Source: Rhizoclosmatium globosum
Lineage: Eukaryota > Chytridiomycota > Chytridiomycetes > Chytridiales > Chytriomycetaceae
Assembly (NCBI GenBank): GCA_002104985.1
Contig: MCGO01000094.1
Span: 93,560-157,559 of the forward strand
Direction: 5' to 3'
Length of the DNA stretch: 64,000 bases
Position numbers and translations under genes: made by a program
The notes under the pieces: model-generated
Databases searched by the model: none
Seen by the model: only the letters and a program-made list of their open reading frames with translations
Told to the model about the DNA's origin: nothing
Shown: piece by piece, positions 35,342 through 46,931 of the stretch
How the letters are laid out: every line of letters starts with the position of its first letter
How positions within the stretch are numbered: position 1 is the stretch's first letter

Positions 35342-36217
35342 ATGACTGCTACTGCTGCCATCGCCGTTACCGGAGCCTCTGGCCAATTGGGATCATTGAT
35401 CGTCAAGCATCTTACATCAAGGTCTGCCAACGTTGTCGCTCTCGTTCGCAATCCATCCAAGTACACTGCTACCGCCGGCGTTACAGTGCGATCCTTTGAT
35501 TACAACAGCCCAGAAACCTTGACCCCAGGCCTCGAAGGAATCACAACCCTCGTTCTTGTTTCCTCCTCTGAAGTCGGAAAACGTACTGCGCAACACAAGG
35601 CTGTAATTGATGCTGCCAAATCATCTGGCGTCAAGAACTTACTCTACGTTTCTCTGTTGCACGCATCTACATCGAGTCTGATTCTTGCACAAGAACATAA
35701 AGCTACTGAAGAGTACTTGACAGAGTCTGGAATTGAAACTGTTGTGTCTCTTCGTAATTCATGGTACTTGGAGAACTGGAGTGGGGATATTAAAGATGCA
35801 ATCAACGGCGGTAAAATCTTTGGTGCAACGCACAATGCAAAGGTTGCACCGGCGACAAGAATTGATTTGGCTGTGGCGATTGCGAATGCTGCAGTTCGTG
35901 CTAATGAGGGACAGAAGGTGAAAGCAGTTTACGAGTTGGCCGGGGAGGCATTCACGTTGACTGAGTTTGCTGCGGAAGTCTCTGTTCATGCAGGAAAGAC
36001 TGTGGAATACAGCGACTTGGCTGAGGACAAGTATGCTGAAGTTCTGGCTTCTGTCGGAGTTCCTGAAGGCTTTGCAAAGATTCTGGCGGATAGTGATGAA
36101 GGGGCCAGCAAGGGATTCTTGTATGCTGAGAAGTCTGACTTGGTTGAGTTGTTGGGACGAGAGCCAGAGAGCTGGAAGGATCACGTTAAGGTTACCGTTT
36201 CATCTATCAGTGCATGA
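35342..36217 (+). CDS. NAD(P)H:quinone oxidoreductase, QorB/NmrA type
   Basis: Single exon, 291 residues. Rossmann NAD(P) motif AVTGASGQLGSLIVKHL at the N-terminus places it in the atypical short-chain dehydrogenase group. Beyond that the whole protein follows bacterial QorB (YtfG): LVLVSSSEVGKRTAQHK, AAKSSGVKNLLYVSLLHA, EYLTESGIETVVSLRNSWY, ATRIDLAVAIANAA, VYELAGEAFTLTEFA and ADSDEGASKGFLY. Such enzymes reduce quinones with NADPH. No targeting signal is obvious. It has no intron although most neighbours of this size have several, consistent with acquisition from bacteria, but orthologues in other fungi would need checking. Confidence 0.93.
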   Translation: MTATAAIAVTGASGQLGSLIVKHLTSRSANVVALVRNPSKYTATAGVTVRSFDYNSPETLTPGLEGITTLVLVSSSEVGKRTAQHKAVIDAAKSSGVKNLLYVSLLHASTSSLILAQEHKATEEYLTESGIETVVSLRNSWYLENWSGDIKDAINGGKIFGATHNAKVAPATRIDLAVAIANAAVRANEGQKVKAVYELAGEAFTLTEFAAEVSVHAGKTVEYSDLAEDKYAEVLASVGVPEGFAKILADSDEGASKGFLYAEKSDLVELLGREPESWKDHVKVTVSSISA

Positions 36218-36277
36218 TTAAATCGCAAATAAATAAGTCAATATAAATACTTCTTTCTTCCTTTTTCCATTGGACAA

Positions 36278-39200
36278 ATGACAATGAATGGCGTACTAGT
36301 CCAGTCAAACCACAAGCGATTGACAGCTCTTGTTGCAATGCTCAACAGCGGCTTCTGTTCAGCACCACCAGCCAATGTCGACAACTTTGAAGCAATGATT
36401 ACATCAGAGATACGGCGGACGCAAGACCTTGCAAAGACACTGTCCAAACAAGACAAGTAAGCTTAACCACCCTGTCCCACTGTACTCTAACCCAGCCTTC
36501 CTCCACCAAAACAAGGCATTCGATGGCGTTCATCGCAGCTCGGGCTGGTTTGATCGGGATCCTCGAAGGCCTTGACGTGCCTCTTCTGATCGAGAACCGC
36601 AAAGGCATGAACCTTCTTCACGCCGCCTGTTCCGAAGCAAATGGATTCAAGGCGGTTCAGTGGCTTTTGCTCAAGCTTCCGCACAGACATTTGATCCACC
36701 TTTTCTTTTCAATGTCAAAACGAGGCTTACTCCAATCGAAATTGCTGCAAAGGGCGGCCTTGTTCACACTGTCGAGCGGCTTTGAGTGCGGAGGGATCAA
36801 TGCAGATCAAATGGGACTCGGATAAACGTTCAATAAGGCTCCACAATCGAATCGCAAAGTCGGATACTTATCCTATCGAAGTCAAGATTCTATTCGACGA
36901 AAAGATGCGTATGGCTCGGTTTATTGGATTTCATACCGCCATCAACGAATCTTTTGGAAACGTGGAGAAGGTCAAATCATACCTTTCCACCCAAGATTGG
37001 TGGACACCGAATCATGAATATTCCCGCTTCGAACACTATTTGAACTTCAATTCATTGATTATCGCAAGCCGGGGAGGACACTTTGAGCTCATTGAGTTTC
37101 TGTTGGAAACCTGCAAATTTCCAACGACACCCGTCTTCCATTGGCAGAATCACATGCTAAACGTTGGTATACTGTCTCTGTCTGATTTTGCCGCCATTGG
37201 AAGTATACCTCACTGTGAATTCGAAGCCGATGATGACAATTTGGAAGCTACAGCCAGAACGAATCGAGAACTCATTGAATCGGATCGCGTTCACTTTTAT
37301 AAGCATCTTGAAACCAACTGGGATGGAACAGACTTGACTGCTCTCTCTGATTCGGGATCCGAGAAGGAGAATCGATTCGATTGTTTATTCACTGAGTACA
37401 ATGTGGAATCACGCGTGAAAGCCATCAAGGCCCTCATGCGCCACAATGTTAGCCTTCCACGCCTTGAAATTCTTGTTGTCCATGGATCATTCAGTATATT
37501 CAAAGAGTTTGTCGAAACTGGGTTATATGATTTGGATGCCTTGGTTCATCAATCGTCAATGTCAACACCGCAATCCATCGAAGATTGTCCCATATGCTTG
37601 GAAACATTGACGAATCAAATGGCTCTTGACTGTTCACATGTCTTTTGCGATGCCTGCATAACCAAAGTCCAAGAAGATGGGAATCCCTCTGTAAAATGTC
37701 CGTTGTGTCGTCAAGTTTCAAAGCGGGTTATTCCTTTTTCAGCTCGTTTGAAGCCTTTCGTACCTTGGTTGCACATCAGCGACTCTCCAACTTTAAAAGT
37801 TGGACAGGCTCTTGCGGGATTAGCTGCTGGATGCGATTCCCTGTTTGTTCTCAAGTATTTAGTCGACGACAAAAAAGTAGATTTGATGCAGTTGCGGTTT
37901 GGTGGGGAGACGGTACTTCATATAGCTCTTCGACAACGTAAGTGACACTTTGCACTCCTTGATCCTTATCTCAGATATTTTTATGATGTAGGAGCTTTTG
38001 GATCTTGCAAATGGCTTCTGAAGAACGGATTCGAGAGTCTCCTGCATCTACCCAACTCTGATGGCTACAGTCCCCTACAACTTATTATGTTCATTGGAAA
38101 ATCGGATAAGAGGATCAACCTGTTGTTTTCTCAATACATTGGATCCCTCGAAGAGTATGTCGACATAGCGTCAGACGTTTTGGTTCCCGGCCTTACAAGA
38201 TCGCTATTTCTTGAAGAAGTTTTGAATTCCTCAGAATCAACTTTTACCAGATACCCAGAAAACGTGATTGCGAAAGTGAAACAATTGAATGCGACACAGA
38301 AACTTATTGAATTAGTGAAGAACTCGGCCCCTCTTCCTGATCTCGTCGAATACTTAAAAGCTTTGGTTGAAGCTGACGAAGACGCTTCGTGGATCAAGGC
38401 AATGAAAGAGTTGATAAGTCGGTTCGCAGTATATAATCGAACTGATGTTTTGATATGGCTGTGCTGTAACTATGATTTGCAGAAGATATCCCACATCGTG
38501 AGATTTACCGATAACTTGTACCTTGGCTCCGAATCCATGAGTGCATTTGTTGAAGAGTTGAGTGTGATTGAGAAATCGCTCGCTGCAGCTGCCAAATGTC
38601 GAGATGAACTTCTTGAAGGAATCGAGAACAACGAAACGCTCTCAGAAGTCAACGAGTATCGAGTCGAATATGAAAAATTGACATCATCAATCAGCCAATG
38701 GCTCCCTGCGAACCTTCCAATTGTCTTTACGGCTGAAGATATACTCGCAAAGGGAATTGAAATGGGAAATCGGCACATTATTGACTCACATATTCGAGGA
38801 GAACTGGGTCTTGTTCCGAAGTGGGGAATTCTTCTTCGTCAACTGATCACCTCTCCTTGCGTTCAACCTGCTTCGTTCAAGTTCGCACTTACTACTATGG
38901 CTGCCATCGACGAAAACATGTGCAAATCAGTCTTATCACTCGATTTTCAAGTGGAGCTTCCATGTGAACTCAAAGATGCGGTTTACTTCACGCCGGATCA
39001 AAAACTCTGGGATATTCCAACATTGGCCGTATTGGCTATGGAGACGTTCAAGTCGGACGTATGGAAGCGATGTCAAATCGTGGATGTCTTGCTGGAATTA
39101 TACCCTGATCTGTATAAAAACTCGGATGTGCTGTTTTGTGTGTTATGGGAACTGAAGTCAATACAGGAATGGCTTAGTATGACATATGATTTAGTTCGGG

Positions 39201-39424
39201 CTGGAGTGGCTGTGGTTGATAATTCAGGAACGAATCTTTGCGATTATATACTGAGTAAATGCTCAGACGATGACTGCGTGTATGTATTGGATTTGTTTAC
39301 TTTGTTGGCAATGGAGCGGCAAGTTGACATCCAGTTTTGCTTTTGGCCATCGGTTGAGACACGAGACGTGTTTGAAGACCTGCAAGAGAGTCAAAAGAAG
39401 ATGTTTGAAAGATTAAATTTGTAA
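36278..39424 (+). CDS. ankyrin-like and RING-finger protein (two one-base breaks)
   Basis: Three exons: 36278-36456, 36516-37937 and 37992-39424; total 3034 is two short of a multiple of three, about 1011 residues after repair. The N-terminal part has ankyrin-like helices (MNLLHAACSEANGFKAVQWLL, LTPIEIAAKGGLVHTVERL). A C3HC4 RING finger lies near the middle (37587-37720: CPICLETL, CSHVFCDAC, CPLCRQ), followed by another ankyrin-type unit (GETVLHIALRQ, NSDGYSPLQLIMF) and about 400 residues of helical sequence without a recognised domain. The RING predicts E3 ubiquitin ligase activity, with the flanking repeats choosing substrates. Breaks: near 36680 (CTTCCGC) and in the TTT at 36781-36783; both need one added base. 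I do not recognise a named orthologue. Confidence 0.8.
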
Positions 39425-39600
39425 TTGTGCATGATTATGTTTTATCTTCGTCGACGGAATTTGGTGTTTTGTACGTCATCAAACCTACCATATTTACATA
39501 GTTTGAAAGCTTCTTCGTCTTATGATATCCAAATGAAACGGGGATACGCAGAAACTATTGAATTTAGTATCGCTGTAAATCTTACGTCATTACCCAAAAT

Positions 39601-40616
39601 ATGGCGAGTTTGCCCACCAGTCTATCCACGCCAATTTCTTCGTTAATGTTGGGTGTCTGTCTGCACGCGTGTTTTATTGGAGCTTATTTATCAGGTTCGT
39701 TTGCGCACGATATAAAGACACTCTCACCGGCGGGCTCTGACACAGAAACAGGGATATCATTGATGGAGATCAAGTGGACACGTAATCGGAGAAAAAATGG
39801 GATTGTTCTCTTCGGGTTTTGTCTGGCGTTCAATATCGTCGCTGCTTTCAACGCCGTGTTTTCGTTTTGGTCGTATCTTGTCGGACCGGAATACTGCTAT
39901 CTCGCGAACCTTCTTCTCGTTCTCTGCTTTCATGGCTTCGTTATTATCTTTGGTATGACTGTATTGTGTGGTTATGATTCTAATTTCTGCGACTACAAGA
40001 GGCGTTTATGTTATACAAATCCTATATTGTGACCCATCAGAACAAATTTTTCGGGATATGTTCTATCTTGATTCTAGTTTTTCGGCTGGGTTGGTCTGTT
40101 ACAGATGCAATTTGGGCGACAGGCTCTTGGGATTACACTCAGGGTGCATGCATTTTCAACGAGAACGCGACTTCCGGATTGTTCTATACGATTGCAGATA
40201 TATCTGCGGACGTGATTGCAACTGCAGGTGCCGTAATAATGTTTTTCTTATCAGGCTCGTATAAATTGGGCTTGAGGAGTGTTTCGTACTTGATCGCCAG
40301 AGAAAATATCCTGAGAAGCTCTGTTGTCCTGCTCTTTGAGTCATTCTTTTTGTACGCGACGTTAGTGTGGAAAGATGCAGGAGCATTTCAGGTCCTGTTC
40401 ACGGTTCAAAACTTGGTGTACATATTCTTGATGAACATGGAGCTTGTTTGGAGTACGTGTCTTTGAGTGGACAAACCTGTTTATTTACGGAATTATTATT
40501 CAGAGACTGTTCGCGATCAAGAGGATGTGAAAAGTTTCATTTGTTCCGGAGATGATAATCAAAACACTCTTCCTGGGGCCGAAAAAGATGACGGGGGATT
40601 GGGGCACACTGTGTAA
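39601..40616 (+). CDS. seven-membrane-segment protein, unknown
   Basis: Three exons, 39601-39952, 40000-40452 and 40504-40616, give 305 residues. Seven hydrophobic segments can be counted: LMLGVCLHACFIGAYL, IVLFGFCLAFNIVAAF, YLANLLLVLCFHGFVIIF, FGICSILILVFRLGW, SADVIATAGAVIMFFL, SSVVLLFESFFLYA and LFTVQNLVYIFLMNM. The loops are short and the C-terminal tail acidic (GDDNQNTLPGAEKDD). The last intron uses GTACGT at 40453, which alone gives the long acidic tail. No GPCR-family signature motif was found. It lies directly before the tandem 7TM pair and has the same orientation, but is not clearly homologous to them. Confidence 0.72.
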
Positions 40617-40697
40617 TTTGCCTTGATCAGGCCCGACCTCATCACCTAATAAATAGCGATGGCAACAATCTTTTTCCCACTTCCATTGTCTTGGAAA

Positions 40698-42973
40698 ATG
40701 AATGCAACAATCACCAACTTCATTGCCAGTCTTCCACAACTGATATCAGGCTACTCACCGATCACGAATCAAAGCGTTTGGCTGTTTGATTCCTTTTCGA
40801 TTGCCGAACAAAGCCAAATAGTAACGTCCCTCTGCAATCCATCCATTCTTCCCGGAAATGACAAATTCGATCTCTTCTGGTATCTGAGTGAAACATTCGT
40901 ACTTGATGACACAATCGAAAGTCAAATTGAGAAATGTATCGCTGGTTACGGACGAAACAGTTTGAACTCATACTTTCAGTATCGACCTAACCCTATGACA
41001 TATTTGTATTCTAATCCGTTCACGCCAGGTAATTTTACTTCTAACAATTATAATACTGAGTTGAGAGGTTCTTTAGGAGCACGAAGAACGTTATCACAAG
41101 TGTCGTCCAACGAATTCATACAGGCTCTAGATTATGTTTGCGGTCGACCCTTCACGTGGCAATATACTAAAAATCAAACGCTCGAAGTAGCTCAATATTT
41201 ACAAAGTGGGATTATACAGAGCCTCTCTGACGGAATCGATTGCAAAAACATAGTCAACTTCGTCGCATCTCCATTAGCTCCGTCCAGCGGCACTTGGTTT
41301 AGCCTTCAAGGCATTAAAAAACAGATGGCTTTGATATATAATATCTGCGGAGACGTTACACAGTCACACAATCTCTTACCTTTACTTTCTACAAACTGAA
41401 TCAAACTTTGAGCTTGGACCCTGTCCTACAAACAGCATGTCAAATTGTTTATATATGCGCGATGGAGGCATAGAGCAAGTTTACTCCGACTTTGCAGGTT
41501 GGCCTACTGACGATCTCGTTCTCACTTGGTACGCGTCAAGAAGCCTGTGGACTCAATTAGATATCATTGACTTTCTTATTTCAGGTACTTCTGCTATTTA
41601 TTTAGGTAGAATGACAAACACTCTTCATTACAGGATGGGTTCTCGAGTTTGGAATTCGATTTACTGTTGCCGATATGACAAAGGTTGTTGGCGTTTACAT
41701 AAACTTCACAGACTACCTTGGATTACCGACAAGCCTTGCATCTGACGAACTTCAGAAATATTTGTACTGGTATGATTCGACGGATCGCTTGTCCATGGAT
41801 GTAACAGGCGGAATGAATGTTCTATGGTTCAATTCACAAAACACGAGCATGCAGATCCGAGCAATTCAAACTCTTTGCAATGATGCATCATTTTCGCCTC
41901 ACTCTGGATTTAACCTAATTACTTTGATTTGGCAATACATTCTAGATTCTTCTGTTCGTCGTGAGATTCAAAACTGTCCGAAAGTAACGCGAGACAATCG
42001 GATGGACTTTTATATTGAGTTCTATGTCTATTTGGGACTGTGTTTTATTGACCTCGGGATGCTTGCAGCTTTTGTGTGTCTGGTTTGGAAATATGACAAC
42101 ACTGTAGAATCAAAACGCATCTTTAGTCCATTTAATATTGGATTTGGTGTAGGTGTGCTGAGTGCATTAGGTTTAAACATAGTCTATATGTGTTACTGGC
42201 AGCTATACCTTTCCCTGCGCATTTTAGATGACAGTACAATTATGGAAGAAGGATTTTACTATGTTTTATCATATTTCTTTCCTGCAGTTTGGAAGTTCTC
42301 ATACCTTTACGTCTCATATATTCGCTCTAAAACATTACTTAAACGGGTATGGCCACGATGGGCTGATTTGATAGGGATACTGTGTTACATCTCAGTTATT
42401 CCCTTCATTCTTCCAATTGCTTTCAGCATTCCTGAAATTATTGGAATTTCCGGATTCACTCCAACTAGAACTTGGGCAGTTCAAACTGCGAGTGAAATTG
42501 TACTTCTCATACTTGATACCATTTTACTCACGGCATTCATTAAATATGTGACAAGAATCAATGCGGATGCGGGTGATTCTAAATCTGACCATTTTGAAGC
42601 AATAGCTAAATATGGATCCGCTGCAAGTGGAGCTTGTTTGCTTCTATGTGTAGTAGCTCTAATACGACCTTTTATCGAAACCTATTTGCCAACTAGGTAT
42701 GAGATTTTAACTGGAAGTGTCACTGCTACGATTTTCTTGATGCATGTCGTCTCGGGAACTCTTCTTTTGATGAAATGGAGACTAGTTTCACGAAAAGAAT
42801 GGTCTTCACGTGGAACTGGAACTACGGAGAGGCGAACTAGAGAGGTCAGCACAGGTTATAACAGTGCGAAAAACAGTCGAAAATCGGCACAGCCTGAGAG
42901 CACAAATGGAATACAATCGCAATCCGGAATGATGTCTTCCAAGGTAGCAGCGAACAACACCTTAGTCGGCTAG
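40698..42973 (+). CDS. large-ectodomain 7TM receptor-like protein, copy A (two one-base breaks)
   Basis: Three exons: 40698-41028, 41077-41584, 41634-42973; total 2179, two short of a multiple of three; about 726 residues after repair.  The first about 420 residues form a soluble domain with many N-x-S/T sites (NQSVW, NQTLE, NFTDY, NTSMQ) and paired Cys, probably extracellular. Then seven hydrophobic segments (starting at FYIEFYVYLGLCFIDL and ending LMHVVSGTLLLMKW) and a Ser/Arg-rich cytoplasmic tail. Conserved between copies: ILDDSTIMEEGFYYVLSY, WPRWADLIGILCY, GFTPTRTWAVQTASE. No typical signal peptide is visible; I start at 40698 to match copy B, but Met 40659 is in frame. Breaks near 41367 and 41435 are shown by copy B. 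Candidate surface receptor; ligand and coupling unknown. Confidence 0.78.
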
Positions 42974-43166
42974 ACATCAAAGAACCTTTAATTTTCAGTT
43001 TGACGGAGAGTCAGATACAATCAAAACGTTAAGAGGTCAATAAAATGAAGTTAAAACACCAGCAAATATATACTGAAATTAGCAAAAATTGGAAATATAG
43101 GTAACGTAAGAAATTGGAATAGACCTATCACCTTTCCAATATCTCTGAGCTCATTGTTTAAAAATA

Positions 43167-45455
43167 ATGAGCGCAACAATTAGCGACTTCATCACAAGTC
43201 TTCCTCAGCTGATATCAGGCTACTCATCGATTACGAATCAAAGTGTTTGGCTATTCGATTCCTTTTCGACTGCCGAGCAAAGTCAAATTATAACATCCCT
43301 CTGCCAAGAATCCACTCTCCCAGGAACAAATAAATTCGATCTCTTCTGGTATCTGAGAGAAACTTTCGTTCTTAATGATACGGTCGAAAGTCAAATTGAG
43401 CAATGTGTGGCTAATTTAGCAAGAACTGAATCAAGCACATATTCTCAATATCAGAAAGATCCAATGACGTATTTGTATTCAAATCCTTTTACTCCAGGTA
43501 ATTCAATTCTATGCAATTGTGGTGTAAACATCTATCTTAGGTGCACGAAGAACGTTCTCTGAGATTTCGTCGTTAAGTCAAATCATTCAGATTATGGACT
43601 ATATATGTGGGCGGCCCTTCACTTGGCATTATAGCGTAAACCAAACGCTCGACGTTGCTCAATATTTGAATCGCGGTCTGCCTCAAAATATATCCAACTA
43701 CAATGATTGTAAAGGCATCGTTGGTTTCGTTGTTTCTCCGTTGAATCAACGAACTAGCGATTGGTTTAGCCATCAAAACATTAAGAGGCAAAGAGCTTTA
43801 ATAACTAATATCTGTGCCGATTTTTCACAGTCGACACAAACTCTAGAAGTTGTATTTTTCAAACTCAATCACACCTTGACACTGGACCCTATATTGCAAA
43901 AAACCATATCCGATTGCTTGTATATGCGAGATGGAGGAATCGAGCAAGTCTTCTACAATTTCGCAGGCTGGCCGACAAACGACCTTGTGTTGACTTGGTA
44001 TGCATCAAGAAATATTTGGACTCAGTTAGATATCATCGACTTCCTTCTTTCAGGTAAATGAGAGCAATGCATTTGTTTTTAAGGAATTAATGTATCTTAA
44101 TAGGATGGATTCTTGAATTTGGGAGTCGGTATACAATCAATGATGTTGTAAATATTGTTGGAGTTTATATCAACTTCACAGACTACCTTGGACTTCCCAC
44201 AAGTCTCGCATCAAGCGAAGTTAGTAACTATCTGGATTGGTATAATTCGACAGATCGCTTGTCAGTTGATGCAACGGGCGGTTTTAACGTCCTTTGGTTC
44301 AATTCGCAAAACACGAGTATGCAGATTCGCGCCATTCAGATATTTTGCAATGACCCATCATTTAGTCCCAGCGATGCATATAATCTGGTCAAGTTGATTT
44401 GGCCAAACATTATTGATACCTCAGTTCGCCAAGAGATTCAAAGTTGTCCCAAAGTGACACGAGACCATCGATTCGACTTCTATATCGAGTTTTTTGTCTT
44501 TTTGGGATTTGTATTTGTTGATGGCGGAATGATCATCGCATTCACATACCTTGTTTGGAAGTATGATAATACCCAAGAAACCAAGCGAATTTTGACTCCA
44601 TTCAACATCGGATTCGTGATAAGCATGCTAAGTTTGTTAGGCACAAATATTATCTATATGTGTTACTGGAAGTTATATCTCTCCCTTCGAATTCTTGATG
44701 ATAGTACAGTTATTGAGGAAGGATTTTACTACGTTTTGTCGTATCTTTTTCCTGCAGCGTGGAAGTTCTCGTATCTTTACGTATCATACATTCGCTCAAA
44801 AACATTGTTGAAACGGGTATGGCCACGATGGGCCGATTTAATTGGGATTCTGTGTTACTTGTCAGCCATCCCTTTCATTCTTCCTATTATTTTCAGCATT
44901 CCCGAGTTTATTCACATTCCTGGCTTCACTCCAACCAGAACCTGGGCAGTTCAAACGGCCAGTGAAATAGTGCTTCTTTTGCTTGACATGATTTTGCTCA
45001 CGGCGTTTGTAAAATACGTGACGAGAATTAATATAGATGCGGGAGACTCGAAATCAGATCACTTTGATGCTATAGCTCACTACGGATCAGCTGCAAGTGG
45101 AGTCTGCTTATTATTATGTCTTGTGGCGTTAACTCGACCTCTCATCGAAACTTACGCACCAGAACGCGCTGATCTCTTAACTGGGAGTGTAACGGTTACA
45201 GTCGGGTTAATGCACGTTGTGTCAGGAATATTGCTCTTGATGAAATGGAGACTAGTATCTCGCAGAGAGTGGTCATCTCATCCAGGAGCAGGAACGACAG
45301 AGAAGAGAACGGCAGGTGTCAGCGGAGGATTTAATAGCACGAAACAAATGATCAACAGTCGAAAATCAACGCAACCTGAGAGCATGAATGGAATGCAATC
45401 ACAATCTGAGATACATTCGTTTAATATGGTCCCGAGTCATCCTTTGAATAGTTAA
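43167..45455 (+). CDS. large-ectodomain 7TM receptor-like protein, copy B
   Basis: Intact tandem paralogue of the preceding gene, 731 residues, exons 43167-43497, 43541-44053 and 44104-45455 with both introns at the same positions as in copy A. Ectodomain landmarks: SLPQLISGYSSITNQSVW, CGRPFTWHYSVNQTLDV, CLYMRDGGIEQVF, YNFAGWPTNDLVLTWYAS, TGGFNVLWFNSQNTSMQ. Seven hydrophobic segments follow, then a Ser/Thr-rich tail ending near MQSQSEIHSF. The membrane half is more alike between copies than the ectodomain, as expected when ligand binding diverges. No family name is known to me. Confidence 0.82.
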
Positions 45456-45520
45456 ACTGTTTGGCCAGAACAGAATGAGTCATAAATTATATAATAAAGT
45501 AAGTCCTCTATCCGACAGGC

Positions 45521-45602
45521 GGCAATTTGGCCGAGTGGTTAAGGCGTTGCACTCGAAATGCAATTCCCTCTGGGAGCGCAGGTTCAAGTCCTGCAGTTGT
45601 CG
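45521..45602 (+). tRNA. tRNA-Ser(CGA)
   Basis: 82 nt, base-for-base identical to the tRNA at 34555, with the same acceptor pairing, CGA anticodon in loop CTCGAAA, class II variable arm and B box GGTTCAAGTCC. Followed directly by TTTT. Flanking sequence differs from the other copy, so this is not one recent large duplication. Confidence 0.96.
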
Positions 45603-46014
45603 TTTTATAGAGTTGGGATGGGTTCATGTGTTGAACGAAACTGGAATCTTTAAACGCTCTGGACCGTCCTTTCCGTTCAGATTATTATTCATTGAGCAAA
45701 AAGAATTCATTTATTCGTATAGGTACCCGTCATTTTATCTTCTCGGACATCTTTAATACTCCTCAACCCCTTCTAACCACGAACTTGTCTCCCCTCCCCA
45801 CCATCAAATCCCAGCAAACCCCGAATACCCCACCGCCTCCAACTTTTTCTTTTTTAGAATACCTATCGGGCCCTTTTCACAAACCCAACCACCAAAACAC
45901 GTGTTCCCCCCCACGTCAATCCCGCGTGGCCACACTCTCCAATCAAAAACGCCTCCCCTTCCCCAAAATTTCCCCCATTTTTAACTTCAAGAAAAAAAAC
46001 AAAAACAAGAGAGG
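45603..46014. other. intergenic, pyrimidine-rich leader
   Basis: Strongly C/T-rich from 45760 to 45990 on the plus strand, then an A-rich run ending just before the start codon at 46015. This looks like the promoter and leader of the hyperacidic gene. No gene is supported. Confidence 0.5.
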
Positions 46015-46753
46015 ATGAGCTACCAAATCGTTGAGATCCCGTTCCACGTTCCAGCGCTTCCAGGCCGTTCCAACACCTGGACTGTTTCGAAGCCAAGCGG
46101 CAAGAAGGCTGCCGGTGCTGAACAGACTATTTTCTTTGTTTTGGATGAAGAGGATTTGAATCTTGATGATGAGGAGGATGAGGAGGATGATGATGATGAG
46201 GAGGAGGACGATGAGGATGATGAGGAGGATGATGAAGAGGATGATGACCTTGAGGAAGACGAGGATGAGGATCTTGAAGATGCTGAAGACGATGATGAGG
46301 ATGATGAAGAGGATGACGATGAAGACGAGGAGCTTGATGATGACGCTGTTTTCATTACTGATGATGGTTTGTATTTTTTTTTAGGATCCCGTTCTTATTC
46401 GTTTTGGTACCGGAGCAGTATAGCTAACTCTTTATTGTGATTTGTTTCATAGGCGAGGCTGTCGATGTTCTCGGAAACCCAGTGTAAGTTGGCATTACCC
46501 CACACGTTTTTTGTTTTTTTGTTTGGGAGGGGTCTAAGAGTCGAAAATTTTAACTTATTTTTATCACAGTGAATTCGAGATTGAAGTTGAAGAGGACGAG
46601 GAAGACGCTGATGACGATGAGGAGGAAGATGATGAGGACGATGAGGACGATGACGAGGAGGACGATGATGAGATGGAGCTTGATGAAGATGATGACGATG
46701 ATGATGATGACGAGGATGACGACATTCAGGAGCAAGGCATTGTCTTTTTCTAA
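46015..46753 (+). CDS. hyperacidic protein, 188 residues
   Basis: Exons 46015-46366, 46453-46483 and 46570-46753 join in frame. The first about 45 residues are ordinary (VEIPFHVPALPGRSNTWTVS, KKAAGAEQTIFFVLDEEDL). Two long runs of almost only Asp and Glu follow (about 46150-46345 and 46585-46735), separated by VFITDDGEAVDVLGNPVEFEIEVE, and the end is IQEQGIVFF. Such tails occur in histone chaperones and nucleoplasmin-like proteins, but the short N-terminal part is not enough to assign it. The two introns are 86 nt each, longer than usual here. The mirrored polyserine frame on the other strand is an artefact of GAN codons. Confidence 0.72.
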
Positions 46754-46931
46754 AGATAGCCTTGGATGTTTCAGTTTCTTTTTCTTGAGTTTGTTGTAGC
46801 GAGGGTTTCAAGACGTCACGATAAGGTCTTTTTTTTTACGGGTACTTGATATTTAGTAACTTATAATAACATTTTTTTACATCTTGATTTTATTGGAGTG
46901 CTTACGGTAGTATGCGTTGAGATACGCAAAC

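Noticed and set aside
46020..46355. 112-residue polyserine open frame on the minus strand
   Set aside because: It is the exact complement of the Asp/Glu-coding tract of the hyperacidic gene; GAN codons read backwards give TCN serine codons.
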